Shown: in pieces, positions 1 through 11,860 of the stretch
Layout: every line of letters begins with the position of its first letter
How positions within the stretch are numbered: position 1 is the first letter of the stretch
Source of the DNA: Fasciolopsis buskii
Taxonomy: Eukaryota; Platyhelminthes; Trematoda; Plagiorchiida; Fasciolidae
Assembly (NCBI GenBank): GCA_008360955.1
Contig: LUCM01004024.1
Location: 8,753-72,752, forward strand
Length of the DNA: 64,000 nucleotides
Direction: 5' to 3'
Program-made: the position numbers and the translations under genes
Notes under the pieces: model-generated
Databases searched by the model: none
What the model saw: only the letters and a program-made list of their open reading frames with translations
Told to the model about the DNA's origin: nothing

Positions 1-131
1 AATAGTAGGTATTAGCTAATTGTCTTAGTGATATATATAGTGGTTTAGGTCTTTAGGTCCTTGATACATAGGGACAAGAGAGCAACTGGTACGCACTAAA
101 TGAAAGAAGACCATAAATCGCGAAACCGGTC

Positions 132-521
132 GTGGTTCCCGGGCAATTTTGTTACACAGGTCTATTCAATACTAGTGACTGGCATCTATACATTATGATA
201 TTCAATATATGTTTTGGAGTCCCGTTCTCTGCGTTTTCCCGTCACGTTGCATCACAAAGTCTACCCGAAACACCGTTTCCGCCGGAACTTGAGCGCGACT
301 TCTTCGTACTTCGCCATGTCTTTTCCAACTGTGTCACCTTCAGTGTGCGCACATTGCACTGCGTACTAGTCCAACGCCGGCCTGTGCTCTTAGCCCCGTA
401 CGCTGGAGACCTAGGCCCAATCGATATGTGCTGGACATCGCAAGAAACCCTCATTACAGACTTTCCATCTCTGCTCTTATCTGACTTCATTCGTTCGCAC
501 CGTAAGTTCTGGTTTAAATAA
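132..521 (+). pseudogene. possible Gypsy integrase C-terminal remnant
   Basis: An open frame of 129 codons with no clear family match over most of its length. Around codons 78-95 it has a stretch (VQRRPVLLAPYAG) resembling the R-x-P-x-x-x-PYxGPY motif at the C-terminal end of Ty3/Gypsy integrases. A shifted frame just after it could continue that domain (YVLDIARNPHY). An AATAAA-like sequence follows at about 520. If real, this is the 3' end of a plus-strand LTR-element pol that enters from outside the window. The motif is short and the frame must be shifted, so the call is weak; a chance open frame is the alternative. Confidence 0.22.
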
Positions 522-540
522 AGTTTCATCTGTGTCATCC

Positions 541-1729
541 TTGGGGGACCCCGAGGCTCGCGGATTCTAAGTTGTTGTTAGTGCCTTTTGGAGTGGGCTC
601 TCAGAGAGGGGTGAGGGTGCAGCATTCTTTGATATGGATTCCCAGTCGACAGGCCGGTTATTTGCACGTTTGAAGAATTGTGGTTCATTCAGTAAACCGT
701 CGCTCTGATAGAACCAACTTGTTCGTTTCTAGCGTGCGCGCGGCAATGAACTTGTCCTAAGCCGGACGCCAGAATCCAGTATCAAGGACACTTTTCTATC
801 ATAACGTAAACAGCAAGGGACCATTAGTGATTTCGTGATCTCAGCAGGGGACATAATAGAGTACGTCTGCTGTCCCCGAGTGAGGTGCATCTGGGAGGTC
901 CCTTTGATCCCGATTCTTACCGTTCTTGGGGAAAACGGTTACGTGTGATTTGGCTTTGTGTTCACTCCACCAATTGTTTTTCTCGCCTATGTACGAAGCG
1001 TCGAACACCCCCCCCCCCGATCTTCTTTCTGTTTGAGCTGATGCTGTGGGGTAGCAACCACAATCAGAATACGTTGGAGCAAGGGTACTGGTCGTGCAAA
1101 CTGAACTGAGTTGGGGACCTCAGGCGATATGGCGAAATGTTTCGATCGAAGGCGTTCATGATTGCGAAGTGTTTCTGCTTTTCTATAGTTGCCCTGGCTG
1201 ATATTAAGATATTTTCATTACTTTTCATTTCTTCGAGGCAGCAAGGGAAACCAGAGCATATTAGTGCTATGCTAGTAGTCTTACTGACTGAACTGACTTC
1301 ACTTAAAAGCTGGACATTTACAGTCGGATTACTCGCACATTGTCAGTAACAGTCTTCGTAAAAGACAAATCCAGAGAACGCCCCTAATTTATTGAATCAA
1401 GTTGCACCGGTTGGGAAGAACCTAAGTAGGAATGTGAACATCATCATCGTCATCATCGTTCAGCCTTAAACAGCAAGGCAAGCCTCACTGACCACTGCCT
1501 TTTGCCCAGAGTTACACGTTTCTATAAGAAGTGTGACTATCCAAGGGGAACAGGGAGTGGACCTACAAAGGCGGGAAAAGATAAAATGCCGCTCAAGCCA
1601 ACACACGGAACACAGTCTGACTGTACAAACATACATTTTAATCATTCTGATTTGACAGAAAAGGACAACATGATCGCCGCTGTTCACGGTTCACTGTCAT
1701 ATCCTTCAATGTCTCCAGACAGCTAGTTG
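541..1729. other. non-coding, no recognisable feature
   Basis: Short open frames exist but none resembles a protein family. A run of ten C lies near 1008-1018 and a CATCAT/CGT-rich patch near 1440-1460. The stretch may contain more decayed element sequence, but I see no support for a specific call. Confidence 0.5.
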
Positions 1730-1814
1730 ACGAGTCTTTCGGACCCCAACACGAAGGCGTGAGACACCTACTTTACCTAAGTTCGCTGTACATTTCTCAT
1801 TCCACGTTGCCACG

Positions 1815-3228
1815 TCATCTGTTGGCATCCACATGGCTTCTTCCATTCATTGGGAGGAACACAAAATAGGGCACGGTACGGTAGACGAGTGTTCGACATA
1901 CGCGTAGTTTACTAAGTTTCTTACGATGAAACAAGCTATTCTCAGAAGTGGCACCCAATACTAGATTCCTAACCTCTATATTACTCACCCAGTCACTCCA
2001 TCCAATCCTAGACATACTACGTAGACATCGGTGGTCGAAAACCTCCAACCGACGAACATCGCTCACACGCATAGTCCATGTCTCGCAACCGTACAAGAGA
2101 ACTGAACACACTGTGGCACAGTACACACGGTCTTTCAACTTCAGTGAAATATCAGGCCCACGCCACAAGTGCTTCAGTCCAGCGTAAACTGCCCGACCCT
2201 TGGATATACGCGTGTTTACCTCCGCTGCCGAGCTACGACCGTTCGACACGCAGCTACCAAGGTAGGTAGAACAGTCCACGATCATTAGTTCCTCTCCGTT
2301 CAACACCAGGTTCGGCACTGCTGTCGTCCAGTCCTGTAACAGCACTTTGCATTTTGAAGGTGCAAAGCACATACCAAACCGAGCAACCGATCTCGAGAGT
2401 CTATCTAGTGCCCGTTGTGCATGGTCCGCAGACTCGAAAGGGCACACGACGTCGTCTGCGTTATCTAGTCCACAGCTTCCCTCCACTTCCCAGTTCGACT
2501 CCTACATCCCGGAAACCTCCTAAAGCATCTTCCATCACCTCGTCCATGACAAGGTTAAACAAAAATGAAGAGATGGGACACCCTTGTCGAACGCCGCTAG
2601 CCGTTTCAAATGAACTTGACAGTTCAGCGTATACCGTAACGCGACCATAGGTATGCGAGTATAGGGCTCGCAACAGGCTCACGAACTTCGCTAACATACC
2701 CTTCGGGTGGAGAGCACTGAATAGTGCTGGTCGATCCACGGAGTCGAAAGTACCTTTTAAGTCGAGGAAGACTACGATCGTAGGGCGCCGGTGCGTGTGG
2801 CGCGTTTCGAGTATCTGTCGAAGAGTGAATATCTGTTCGATGCAACCTCGACCTGGACGAAATCCGGCCTGCTGTTCGCGGATATTACTCTCGCGAATCG
2901 TTGTCAAACGGTGCAGCATTATCAAAGCTAACACCTTAGTAACTATCGGAATTAAACTAATCCCACGATGATTTCTGCAGTCACTCCGTGTATCCTTCTT
3001 GAGGATAGGTACAATCAGTGACTCACCCCACGATAACGGAATACGCTCCTCGTTCCAAATATCACGAAGCAAGGAGGTAAGTGATTTCACCAGAGCTTCC
3101 TCGCCCAATTTGAAGAGAACTGGGGGAGGGTCGTCGAGACCGGCTGCTTTTCCCCTCTTCAGAAGTCGAATATCCGACTGCAATTCCACTTTCGTTGGGG
3201 GATCAAGTGACACCTCCCAAGGATTCAC
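1815..3228 (-). pseudogene. RTE reverse transcriptase and C-terminal region (copy A)
   Basis: RNA-dependent DNA polymerase domain of the same element. The 3228-2461 frame shows the classic order: GKAAGLDDPPPVLFK, NHRGISLIPIVTKVL, RPGRGCIEQIFTLRQI, VVFLDLKGTFDSVDR (catalytic motif A) and GVRQGCPISSFLFNLVMDE. After a frameshift near 2470 the second frame (2486-1815) begins with the catalytic motif B equivalent read as NADD, where the family normally has YADD, then FAPSKCKVLLQDW, YLGSCVS, and the C-terminal LLYGCETWTMRVSDVRRLE segment typical of RTE elements. A linker frame of 83 codons (3554-3303) joins it to the endonuclease. Similarity to arthropod and vertebrate cfdp2-annotated proteins would be expected but reflects RTE origin. 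Confidence 0.9.
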
Positions 3229-3569
3229 AGCTGCAGACAGTTAGCGTGCGGGCAGCTAAACTGATCCTTGAAATGCTCTGCCCAACGGTCCAGTCTTTCT
3301 TTTCAACCATGGATGAGCTCTCCGTTCCCATCGCACACGACTTCACTAACCGAAGTTCGCCGCCCACCACTGTCACGTACAAGTCTAAACAGTCTTTGAC
3401 CGTTACATGAAGCGGACGCTTCTTCCATCTCTTCGGCTACCTTAACCCACCAGTTTTCCCGGTCATTCTTAAGGCTTATCGTCAACTGACGCTGCAACTG
3501 CCGACGCATCTTATTCATTTCCTTGCAGTTAGGCAGCTGGCGTTTTCGCTCCATTAGACCCAGTGACCC

Positions 3570-4723
3570 TTACGAGATCCAGCGTCTTTGATGAACGCTA
3601 GATCTAGGACCACAGGCGAAATCTGCTGACAAATGCATAGCCTGCTTAATTTGATCCCACTGATCGTGTACACTGCTGCTCGTTGGAGTTCTTAGTTCCT
3701 CGAATAGTTTCTGTTCGTAGCTGTTGCGAACAGCCGAATCAGACAAATGTCCGACAACCAATCTGGTTTGTGGCCTGCGTCGATGGCCATCCAGCTGCAG
3801 CAAAAATCTCATTAAAACTAACGCATGATCCGATTCGACGTGCGTGGTCCAATATGATCTACAATTCTGGATAGAACCGCGCCAGCGGTAGCTAACTGCG
3901 ATATGGTCAATCTGACTGAGAGTACCCGTCGAGTTAGAACGCCATGTCGCAGTGCGACGCGAACTGTGTCGGAAGTCCGTACTAGATAGGAATAAATGAC
4001 TGTCTGCACAGAATTGGAGAAATCTTTCCCCATTGTCTGTTCGCTGAGCAGGCATGGCGCATCGCCCACCTAAACAAACTCCGATGTACTCAGTTTTCCA
4101 AATTGTGCATTAAAATCACCTGCTACCACTACAGTGTCAGACCGTTTGCTCTTCCGAACAAGAGTGACGAGGTCATCATAAAACCCATCTTTCTCCATGT
4201 CGATGCTGCAGTCTGTTGGGGCGTATACCGAAATAACAAATAAACTGCGCTTAGCACCACTATCCTTCCGGACGCCCACTGATCTCTGCAGTCTCATGGC
4301 GCACAAGCGACCGTTGACTGGGATCCAGTCTAGAAGGGCTGCTTCAGCCTTCTCACTCAAGACTATTCCTACATCGCGTTGACCTACAGCTTGAGCTGCT
4401 TCGTCTCCTGAAGTGCGAAGAAAATATCTTGACGGGACATTTGGCGCAGTCAGTTGAATAACTCTACTCGAATCCCGAATTGGTGTGTCACTCACGCAGC
4501 AGACTTCAGTCGAAAGTGAGTCTACTGTCAGAGCCAAACACGCCTGTTGGGCAGCCTGCATTAAAGTGCGCATATTGAAGGAACCGAAATTCAGAGGCTG
4601 ACGAGGCTTGAGAAAACGTGAGTTAACAGACTGAAGGCCACGTACAACACTACTTGACAATAAACCGTTGCGAGTATCGGGCGTGTTATCAATGGAGATA
4701 CTATGGATAGGCAGAAGAGACAA
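3570..4723 (-). pseudogene. RTE endonuclease domain (copy A), frameshifted
   Basis: This is the N-terminal exonuclease-endonuclease-phosphatase domain, which nicks target DNA to prime reverse transcription. The first frame (4723 to 4070) shows the usual landmarks in order: GSFNMRTL near the start, a VYAPTDC segment, then VVAGDFNAQFG with the catalytic D and N. The frame shifts near 4062-4055, and the next frame (4055 to 3570) carries the distal part, including TGTLSQIDHIAVS and ESDHALV, which hold the conserved D and SDH motif. The catalytic positions are therefore mostly kept and inactivation is by frameshift. The methionine at 4723 is the first in frame and lies downstream of a leader shared with the 47 kb copy. 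Confidence 0.85.
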
Positions 4724-5112
4724 AAAGATTAGGTTTGAGAGAGAAGAGACAGGTTTTATTAAAGAGGGAATGCGAACCAGTGCGATTATTTTACGAAAGG
4801 TGAAGTGTAGCTCTCCGTCGATAACCGAAATCTGATAGACACTGTTACGCGGTTTCCGCCAGTTGGGTGATTCGAATGAGGACCATCTGATTGACGATGA
4901 ATCAGCTGCAAGACAAAGGAAATATAATTAGTAAGTGGAGTATTGGTAAATAAATCGGAATTACTGTAAAGTTTTCACTATATTTTTTCAGCATTGTGGG
5001 ATGTGATGCCCGTTTAATGACTGTTATCATTGGATTGCGTGATGTGAGGATCGGCGATTATCTCTGCGCGGTCTATCTAGATGTGTTCCGACTTAATCCG
5101 ATGTTGAGTTCC

Positions 5113-6549
5113 TTAGTCTATCAGTTGGAATTTAGAATTATGTATTTCTCCCACAGGGGCTAATTGTCGTACGGATGCTGTATCTTCCATTCCTTTTGGG
5201 AAGTGCACATGAGCATAACCGGGGTTGCACTGAATGACATCCAGTTCTTCGATCAAGGGATCGTCCTTGTATAAACTTATATTCTTTTTAATTAATGTCT
5301 TTCCTGAGGTGGGTAGCCAGCTAGGTGAGAAAGTGCCAAAGGCCGATTTACGACCGTTTGAATAATCGTTCATAAGGAATTGCGTTAGTGGCTGTGCATA
5401 GGAGGAGGCGAATTGAATACAGAGCGTCCAGTAGGACCTTATGCCAGTAGCTCGAAGACAAGCCTTGTGATTTAATTCTTAACAATATTGCTTTCCATAG
5501 TGCTGTGTTCAAACGTCCAACTTAACCGTTGGGATGATGACTGCACAGCGCGGTTCAGTTGTTTCCAATGCCGTTGCTGTGAAGAAATAGCTTAACAGAA
5601 TTGGACATGAAAGATGAACCACGACCAAAGTGAATATGTAGACAATCCAAAAACGGAAACAGGGCATGATAGTGTCAACAGTGGTACTGAAACCAGACAA
5701 ACCCAAACAGAAATCGAGAAGACTCATCTATGGCAGTTAGGAAGTAACGGTTTTGAGTGACGAAAGGTAAGAGTCCTTTGAAGTCAACACTCAGTTGTCG
5801 GATAGGTTGCATGGATTTAATAAGGGTTTTGTGAGGGGACGTTAAAACTGTGGTTTAATAGTCGCACAGGTGTGGGAATGGTTGATAATTACTTCACCGA
5901 CTTCGACAGAGAATAGAAGATTCTTTGAACGACCAAAATGCATGAGGTGAACAATCCCGGGGTGAAAAGCCCTCGTGTAATGTTTGCGGGTCAGAAAGTG
6001 TGTAAGGAACACAATAAAAGTTGCGAGATAAAGCACCAGCAGCTGAATTTTCTCCTTTCGGTCTGTAAATGATGTCTAAATGGAAGGGCAAAAGTTCGCG
6101 TTCATCGCAACATTCTACCATTTCTTATTCTCTTCTGGCGCATATCGTACATGAAGAAGATGGATCATTGATCAGTGACCAGGATGAGGTGACGACCCAG
6201 CAGATGATGGCCACCAGCGGCGGACGAATTTGACAGTGGCATAAGTCTCTTTCCCAACGGCCGACTGGCGCCGTTCACCAGGCGACAAGGTTCTTGAGAA
6301 AAACGTCACTGATCGCAGATTTTGATTTAGGGTTGCGGCGGTGACTATATCAGACTCATCCGTTTCGATGAGTAGAAGGCAGTTAGGCTCAACAGTGGTG
6401 ACGCCCGTATTTTGAAGATCAGACTTCAACGTCTCGAACGCACGTTTGATACGATCGTGCAATGGGAGAGCTGAATTGTGAACCAGTGGACGAATACGGT
6501 CAGAAAACCGGGGGGGGGGTCCAATGGGAATGATATGCACATAGACCAA
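5113..6549 (-). mobile_element. Ty3/Gypsy pol remnant, CsRn1/Kabuki-like
   Basis: On the minus strand the pieces run in Gypsy order across several frames. An RNase H part (6549-6172) contains a degraded FFSRTLSPGERRQSAVGKE motif. Next come the RNase H exit DIIYRPKGENSAAGALSRN (6070-6020), an integrase zinc-binding region ending HTCATIKPQF (5842-6010), decayed integrase core pieces (5700-5400), and a C-terminal part (5373-5113) with SWLPTSGKTLIKK and ASVRQLAPVGE. These endings are typical of CsRn1/Kabuki-type elements first described from the liver fluke Clonorchis. Frames change at least five times and several stops interrupt the core, so it is inactive. I do not see an RT domain or LTRs; the left edge at 5113 stops right after the integrase end. 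Confidence 0.72.
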
Positions 6550-9308
6550 AAACGTTTTGTTGTGATTTCAAGTTTTCTGGAGGGGGCATATCACACAGAG
6601 GTTTAGGTTTTCCAGGGTCAGGTTTGATTGATCCCTGGGATATCTCAACCAAGTAGGATTATCGATGATGCATAAATAATACTATTACTTTCGTTTAAAG
6701 TAAGACACTGCGGCGTGGCCTGATAGCTCAAACCAGGAAGATCAAGATTAGAGAATCCGGGAACGCACGTAGTCAGTGGGGAATGAAGACTGCACAAAGG
6801 TAAATGATTGAATATGTTTTTCACTCGAAAGACCACTTTTCTCGACTGGGGCTAGGAGTGGATATCTTTGCTTCCAATTTTATTTGAATCAGGGCTGCGG
6901 TAGTATATGGGTAGACCGACTGGGAAGGGAATACAGGCTAGAAGTTCAGTGCGAAGCCCTGGGTAGGACGCGAAGTGTGGGAGACTTACTTACTCCAAAG
7001 GCTGGGTGGCAACAGGGATTCAGTGCGATACGTATAGTAAATGGTCCCACTGTGCATGCGGGGGAGTGAGGAAGGGCATTTATGGGCTGTACCGTCAATA
7101 GGACAAGCTAAGCTGGGTTTGCCCACAGACCTAATTAGGGTTTGGAATTGACTTCTAGCGGGCGGCAGATTCTGAATTGACACCGCAGATAAAATTTTGA
7201 ATGACCGGGAGGATTTTTAAGACCTTTTACAAATATATACGCTACATAGAAGAAACATGGCAGTTGTGCAGGGGCAAAGTAACTTCCTTGAGGAGGACGA
7301 TACAAAAGTGGTGATAGGTTCACAACAACAGACAATTGTGTAACGAATTCAGATACACATGCGCAAGATTGTTTGCTAGTGGTGTCATTCTGTTTGAGGT
7401 CGAACGCGACTCCGGTATCACTGATTTGTTAATGGATGGGATCAGAACGATCAACGGATGACAGTTTGCCCTCGAAGGTTACGGACGTATTCACTCCACA
7501 GCTTTCTAGTGAAACGGTTTTATATCAGATGTTCTGGAGTAGGGGGTTTAAATGTTCCGTTAGTTAGATCGGGCAACACTGAAGAGGACAGCGTTTCCAC
7601 TCAGTTAGAAAAAATGAAATAAAGGGCGACCATACATGACCCACTGGGGACAGCAAACTGTGGTGAAAGCGAACCAGATGTTCCAACACGAATTAGCTAA
7701 CTTTTAGTGGCATCCATGTGTCCGGTTTTTGTGACTATTAGTCTTGAACTAAAACTTTCTGATTTAGGTTGTTACGTTGGGAACATAAACTCAAGGGCGA
7801 AGTAAACGAAGAATAGTGAAAGAGCTTTCGTGAAGAAATAGATGAAATGGTTATACAGAAAAAGAGAGGTTTCGAACTCCACTGACTGGGCCTTTAACCA
7901 CGTCACGTATTTTCCCCAGTTGTCGTCTGGGAGATTTCACGGCCACAAACTTTGCAGTCTAACTGAGCCTACACGAATCAACCCATTGATGAAAATCTTC
8001 AAGCCTATCTTCTATGCCGTAGACTGACCGAGACACGTAACAATGATTATGCGCCCTGTTACACAATTTCAGACTGTCGTTTTGAAGCTTAATAAATGCA
8101 CTATTATCACTTAATAGTTTTAGCAGACACGGAAACCTTTCGGTCGTTGGGTCGATACGGCAGTTCTACTGAAACACTACAATGCAGGTATAATCAAACC
8201 AGATGCCACGGATGAAAATGAGGAGTAACTGACAGTTCTTATCCTAGTCCGCACCCATTTTTGTTTTTCATTGGCCGCAATAAGATCGTTGCCAGAGGTG
8301 TTTTTCGGATTAGCGCCGTACTGACCTTTTGTTGGTTTCTTTCATAAAACATATGTTACTTAATAGTTATAACAGTGGGTAAAACTATCGGGAATGGTTA
8401 TTACGACGATAAATGCCGGGAGTTGCACGTGGCTAATCGTCATCACACGCGGTTTTATTGTGACGTGGATTTGTCCATATCTTGGTTCTCCGCAGTAATC
8501 AGACATACAGGAGGGTGCACTCGGGCGTTTGAACTAGCTCAAAGACAGTGGTTATGCAATCACATAACAACCACTAGAGGAGAGGAATGTGGGGGCCTCG
8601 GTTCAGTTTGCTTCCTAATACTCAGGAGCTATTGGTTTCGTTTCCCCTCATTTGTAATGCGCTGTGACAGTTTGAGATTTCCGTGTACGCATGTAGGCTG
8701 TATGGGTAACTGAGAGGATTAGCTCCTCTGATTCGGCAGACTATTGTGTCCCATGGTATCCATCAGCTACTCAAATCTCACCTGTGACTCCAGGAAGCTG
8801 AGGCATACATCAGCAGCTACCCCCGGCAAACTGCTCGACATAGAGGCTGCACCAAGTTGAGGGTAACCAAGACTAAAAACCTTGGTGACACGATGTCCAC
8901 AATGCGAAGACCAGTGCTTTTGAATAAGCGGATGAGATCTGTTGGATCGAACAGCTACCAAGCTAATTCGTTGTTGCATGAACCCCTGGATCGCATTCGG
9001 TGCTTCCAAATGGCGAGTGAGCTTCTACCGGCAGTCTTTCACCAAGGACGCATTGGGCATCCCGGATTGGTAGACTACCACCAAAAGGCGTATGAACCGC
9101 TTGGTCGGCCACTGGCTCCTAACGTTCAAGCGTTCTGTTGCTCTGCAGGTCACATTTGGTTGCGCACGGGATTCAGGTGCCACCTCTAACAGAAGCCGGG
9201 TGACACTGGAGACGTCACCTCCTACACTATTTTCAGGTGTCTTCATGGATTTTGTCTGTACAGTTTGTTGTCATCATGCTATGGCGTCCCCGGTAAGCGA
9301 CGCGCCCT
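6550..9308. other. no recognisable gene; probable element debris
   Basis: Base composition is richer in GC than the region after 17 kb, and many short overlapping open frames occur (for example 8375-8713 plus and 8767-9009 minus). None shows a motif I recognise. By position, 6550-6840 could hold more of the minus-strand Gypsy pol upstream of its RNase H, and 8820-9300 could be the 5' leader of the plus-strand non-LTR element that follows. Both are inferences from neighbours, not from motifs. Confidence 0.4.
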
Positions 9309-9429
9309 ATGCTTCCTCTTAGCAGTCAGGGGGAACCAGACACGAACTGGAAATGTAAACCTACACAGAAGGTCCCGCATGCATATAACCTGCTGAATAC
9401 AGGTAGCCAATGTATCTCCATACATTCTA

Positions 9430-10180
9430 TGATTACGGAATTGATATTGCTTGCCTATCCGAAGTGCGGCGACTCAACTCCGGGATTCAGTCTGTCTAAG
9501 TCCCCCAGACGGGCGCATCCTACTGGGTGTATCACAGTGGGCCAGAAAGCAACTCGGGACTTCACAGTGTTGCTATTTTAATGAGCAGTCGAGCTCACAG
9601 CGCCTTCATCCCCTGGGAATCAGTTTCTCCAAGATCTGCAATGACGATCCAGGAGCACTCCTTTCAACGTGACCGTCATTGTAGTCTATGCTCCTACACT
9701 ACAGGCTGAGCGAAACATTAAAGATGCCTTCTACAACGAACTTAAGGGTTTAGTCAACCGTATCCCAAGGCACGACATCCTTCTAATTGCAGGAGATTGA
9801 AACGCCCGCACGGGGCCAGCAGATGAATACACCCGTCATATATTGGAGAAATTGGGTCTCGGTGAACGATGCGAAAATGGTGACCGTCTGGTCTCGTTTG
9901 CGTATCTCAATCGACTGGTTATCAACAATATCCGCCTTCAACATCCAAAAAGAGATCTGCTTACGTGGTACTCCAACGACGGTAGGACGGCGCATCGGAT
10001 CGACTATATTTTGATGCTTCCTTGCTGGTCATCGTCGATCGAAGACTGTCGGGCATACCGTGGCGGTATAACAGGGAACGTCAACGGCACGGACCACACA
10101 CTGGTACGCGCTCGCCTCGAGCTTCACTTTTCAGCTCGACACGAAACAATACCGCAATGCAGAGCCGTCATATCTAAGTT
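9430..10180 (+). pseudogene. RTE-family-2 endonuclease, frameshifted
   Basis: Endonuclease domain spread over three frames. Recognisable parts are YHSGPESNSGLHSVAILMSS (9528-9590), then the VVVYAPTLQAE-like segment around 9680-9715 in a shifted frame, an AGD core just before 9800 where the expected W is replaced by a TGA codon, and GDRLVSFAYLNRLVINN, LLTWYSNDGRTAHRIDYILM and GTDHTLVRARL (9843-10160). The D and H residues of the distal motifs are kept. At least three frame changes and one stop make it non-functional. Confidence 0.75.
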
Positions 10181-10679
10181 AACAATCTCATAACGTCAGA
10201 ACCCTGTCTAACGCCATCACATCTAAATTACCCGAGATCGACGAAGATGGTAGGTTAGATGAGCTGCGGATGGGGATAAAAGTATTCATCATCAGCACAT
10301 CACTTGAACAGCTAGGCAAAGTCAAGTGGAACAGAAAAGATTGGATGTCTGCGGAAACTCTTAATCGGTGTGCTAAGGCTAGAGGCCCGAGACTGCACAA
10401 TTCATCCGATTACCACAATCTCCGCCGCGACACTACAAGCTTAGCGAAGGACGATCGAAGACAATATTGGCATGAAATTGCAGACCTCATGAAAACCGGG
10501 GATTTCGGGAAGCTTTTCACACTCACGCCTACTCTTCAGGTAAGACGTAATCTACACCTGTCACGCTTCGTGACGGGAGTGGGCACCTCATATCAGGATG
10601 CGAATTAGAGCTCCATATAGGCGTCGAATACTTCAGTCAGCTGCTCAGTAGTCCTGTCGAGTCTATCTGTGTAACATCG

Positions 10680-11851
10680 CCATATATCGCGGAGCAATCG
10701 GAAATTAATTTTGGGCCTTCCGATGAACTGGAGATCACCTCAGCCGTTCAGACAATGAAGCAAGAAGTCACTTGGTGAGGATGGGATTCCACTCGAGGCC
10801 TTAAAATCTTGTTTGGCAGCTCTGTTGAGTACGCTAAGCTGTTTCGTCCTATTTGGGACTCCGAAACTTTTCTTAAAAACTGGCCAACTTCTATCATACT
10901 CTCTTTACTAAAAAGGGGCGCAAAATCATATGTGAGAACTACAGCTAAGCTTTTTGCAACTGTTATGTTAAATCGCTTTGTTGCTTTTTGGGACACGAAC
11001 GCGATCTACCCAGTGTGGTTTCCGTCGAGGAGAGGTTGCATTGACCAGATCTTTACACTACGTCGAATCTTAGAAAGACAGTATAAGTTCCAGCAATCCA
11101 CCAGTTCCGTGCAGCCCTAGACTCCGTTGATAAACAGTCACTCTGAAACATAATTTGAGCCAACAGGATGTGAGAAAAGCACGTTAGGCTGTTAGATGTA
11201 TACTGCTCGTTAACACAGGAGTGTCTCCGCGCCTACGACGAAGAATCTCCAGAGTTCTCCCTTGAATCAGGTTCTTCAGAGTTGCTCGCTGTCATAGATT
11301 GTATTCAACTACTCTATAGATTCGATAATGCGTCGTGTCCTCAGTACTTTTCGTGTAACAACTTGGCCACGGTTACTGGGTCACGGACCTCGAGTTCGCT
11401 GATAACATTGATCTTCTGGGAGAGGAGCTTGCAACTGTGCAGTCGGTCCAAAACCGGATTGTACGCGGATCCATGACTATTGGTTTGGAGGTAAGCCTCA
11501 AAAATGAAGTTCTTCACAAATTCACAGGATCTGTCACCTTGAATCCACATCAGTGACAACACTTTGGAACGGGTGTTTCACTTCAACTACCTAGGCTCTG
11601 CTATCCAGTCGAACAGCCAAGCCAGAGACAAGGTTGAGCTCCACGTGTACTACTCTAGGAGGGCTTTCCTCTCACTTCGCAAAGCGTTGTGGTCTTGCAA
11701 CGAAATAAGCCCCCGTAAGAAGCTGGACAGTTACCGTGAAGCCGTCCACCCAGTCCTTACCTATACATGCGAAACCGGGGGACTAAGGGTGGATGATACA
11801 AAACGGCTAGAAAGTCCTGATCATTGGTGCCTCCGCTATATAGTGGTATGA
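10680..11851 (+). pseudogene. RTE-family-2 reverse transcriptase, degenerate
   Basis: Reverse transcriptase pieces in several frames: an SLGEDGIPLEALKSC segment near 10770-10815, a fingers region around 10870-10980, a SRRGCIDQIFTLRRILE block at 11028-11080, a weak LDSVDK motif A remnant near 11120, the catalytic loop read as EFADNIDLLGEE at about 11390-11425 (family norm YADD), and the C-terminal frame 11564-11851 with FNYLGSAIQSN and YTCETGGLRVDDTKRLE. The catalytic loop has N in place of the second aspartate. Internal deletions probably removed part of the palm between motif A and the catalytic loop. Confidence 0.75.
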
Positions 11852-11860
11852 ATACATTTC

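Larger units (their letters stand above)
1730..4790 (-). mobile_element. RTE-type non-LTR retrotransposon, near full length, inactive (copy A)
   Basis: Read on the minus strand, the order is 5' leader, apurinic-like endonuclease, linker, reverse transcriptase, then a thumb/C-terminal region: the single-ORF plan of RTE-clade elements, which are abundant in trematodes. The reading frame is broken at least four times (near 4062, 3560, 3235 and 2470), so no full protein can be made. The first 230 bp of coding sequence plus leader (about 4550-4780) are almost identical to 46.99-47.28 kb, and the 3' end matches 51.86-52.2 kb, so the family has several copies here. No clear poly-A or satellite tail is visible at the 3' end near 1730. 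Confidence 0.88.
9309..11860 (+). mobile_element. second RTE-type non-LTR retrotransposon family, degenerate
   Basis: A plus-strand element with endonuclease, linker and reverse transcriptase in order, but with shifted frames throughout. Its protein differs clearly from the family at 1.7-4.8 kb, for example in the endonuclease segment HRIDYILM and the C-terminal block VHPVLTYTCETGGLRV. The linker frame (10270-10608) carries KDDRRQYWHEIADLM and GDFGKLF, which is characteristic of one large RTE lineage in flukes. Right boundary: recognisable protein ends at about 11850, and no tail repeat is evident. Confidence 0.8.

Noticed and set aside
132..538. host protein-coding gene
   Set aside because: Open frames on both strands lack a host family signature; a weak Gypsy integrase end is the only resemblance.
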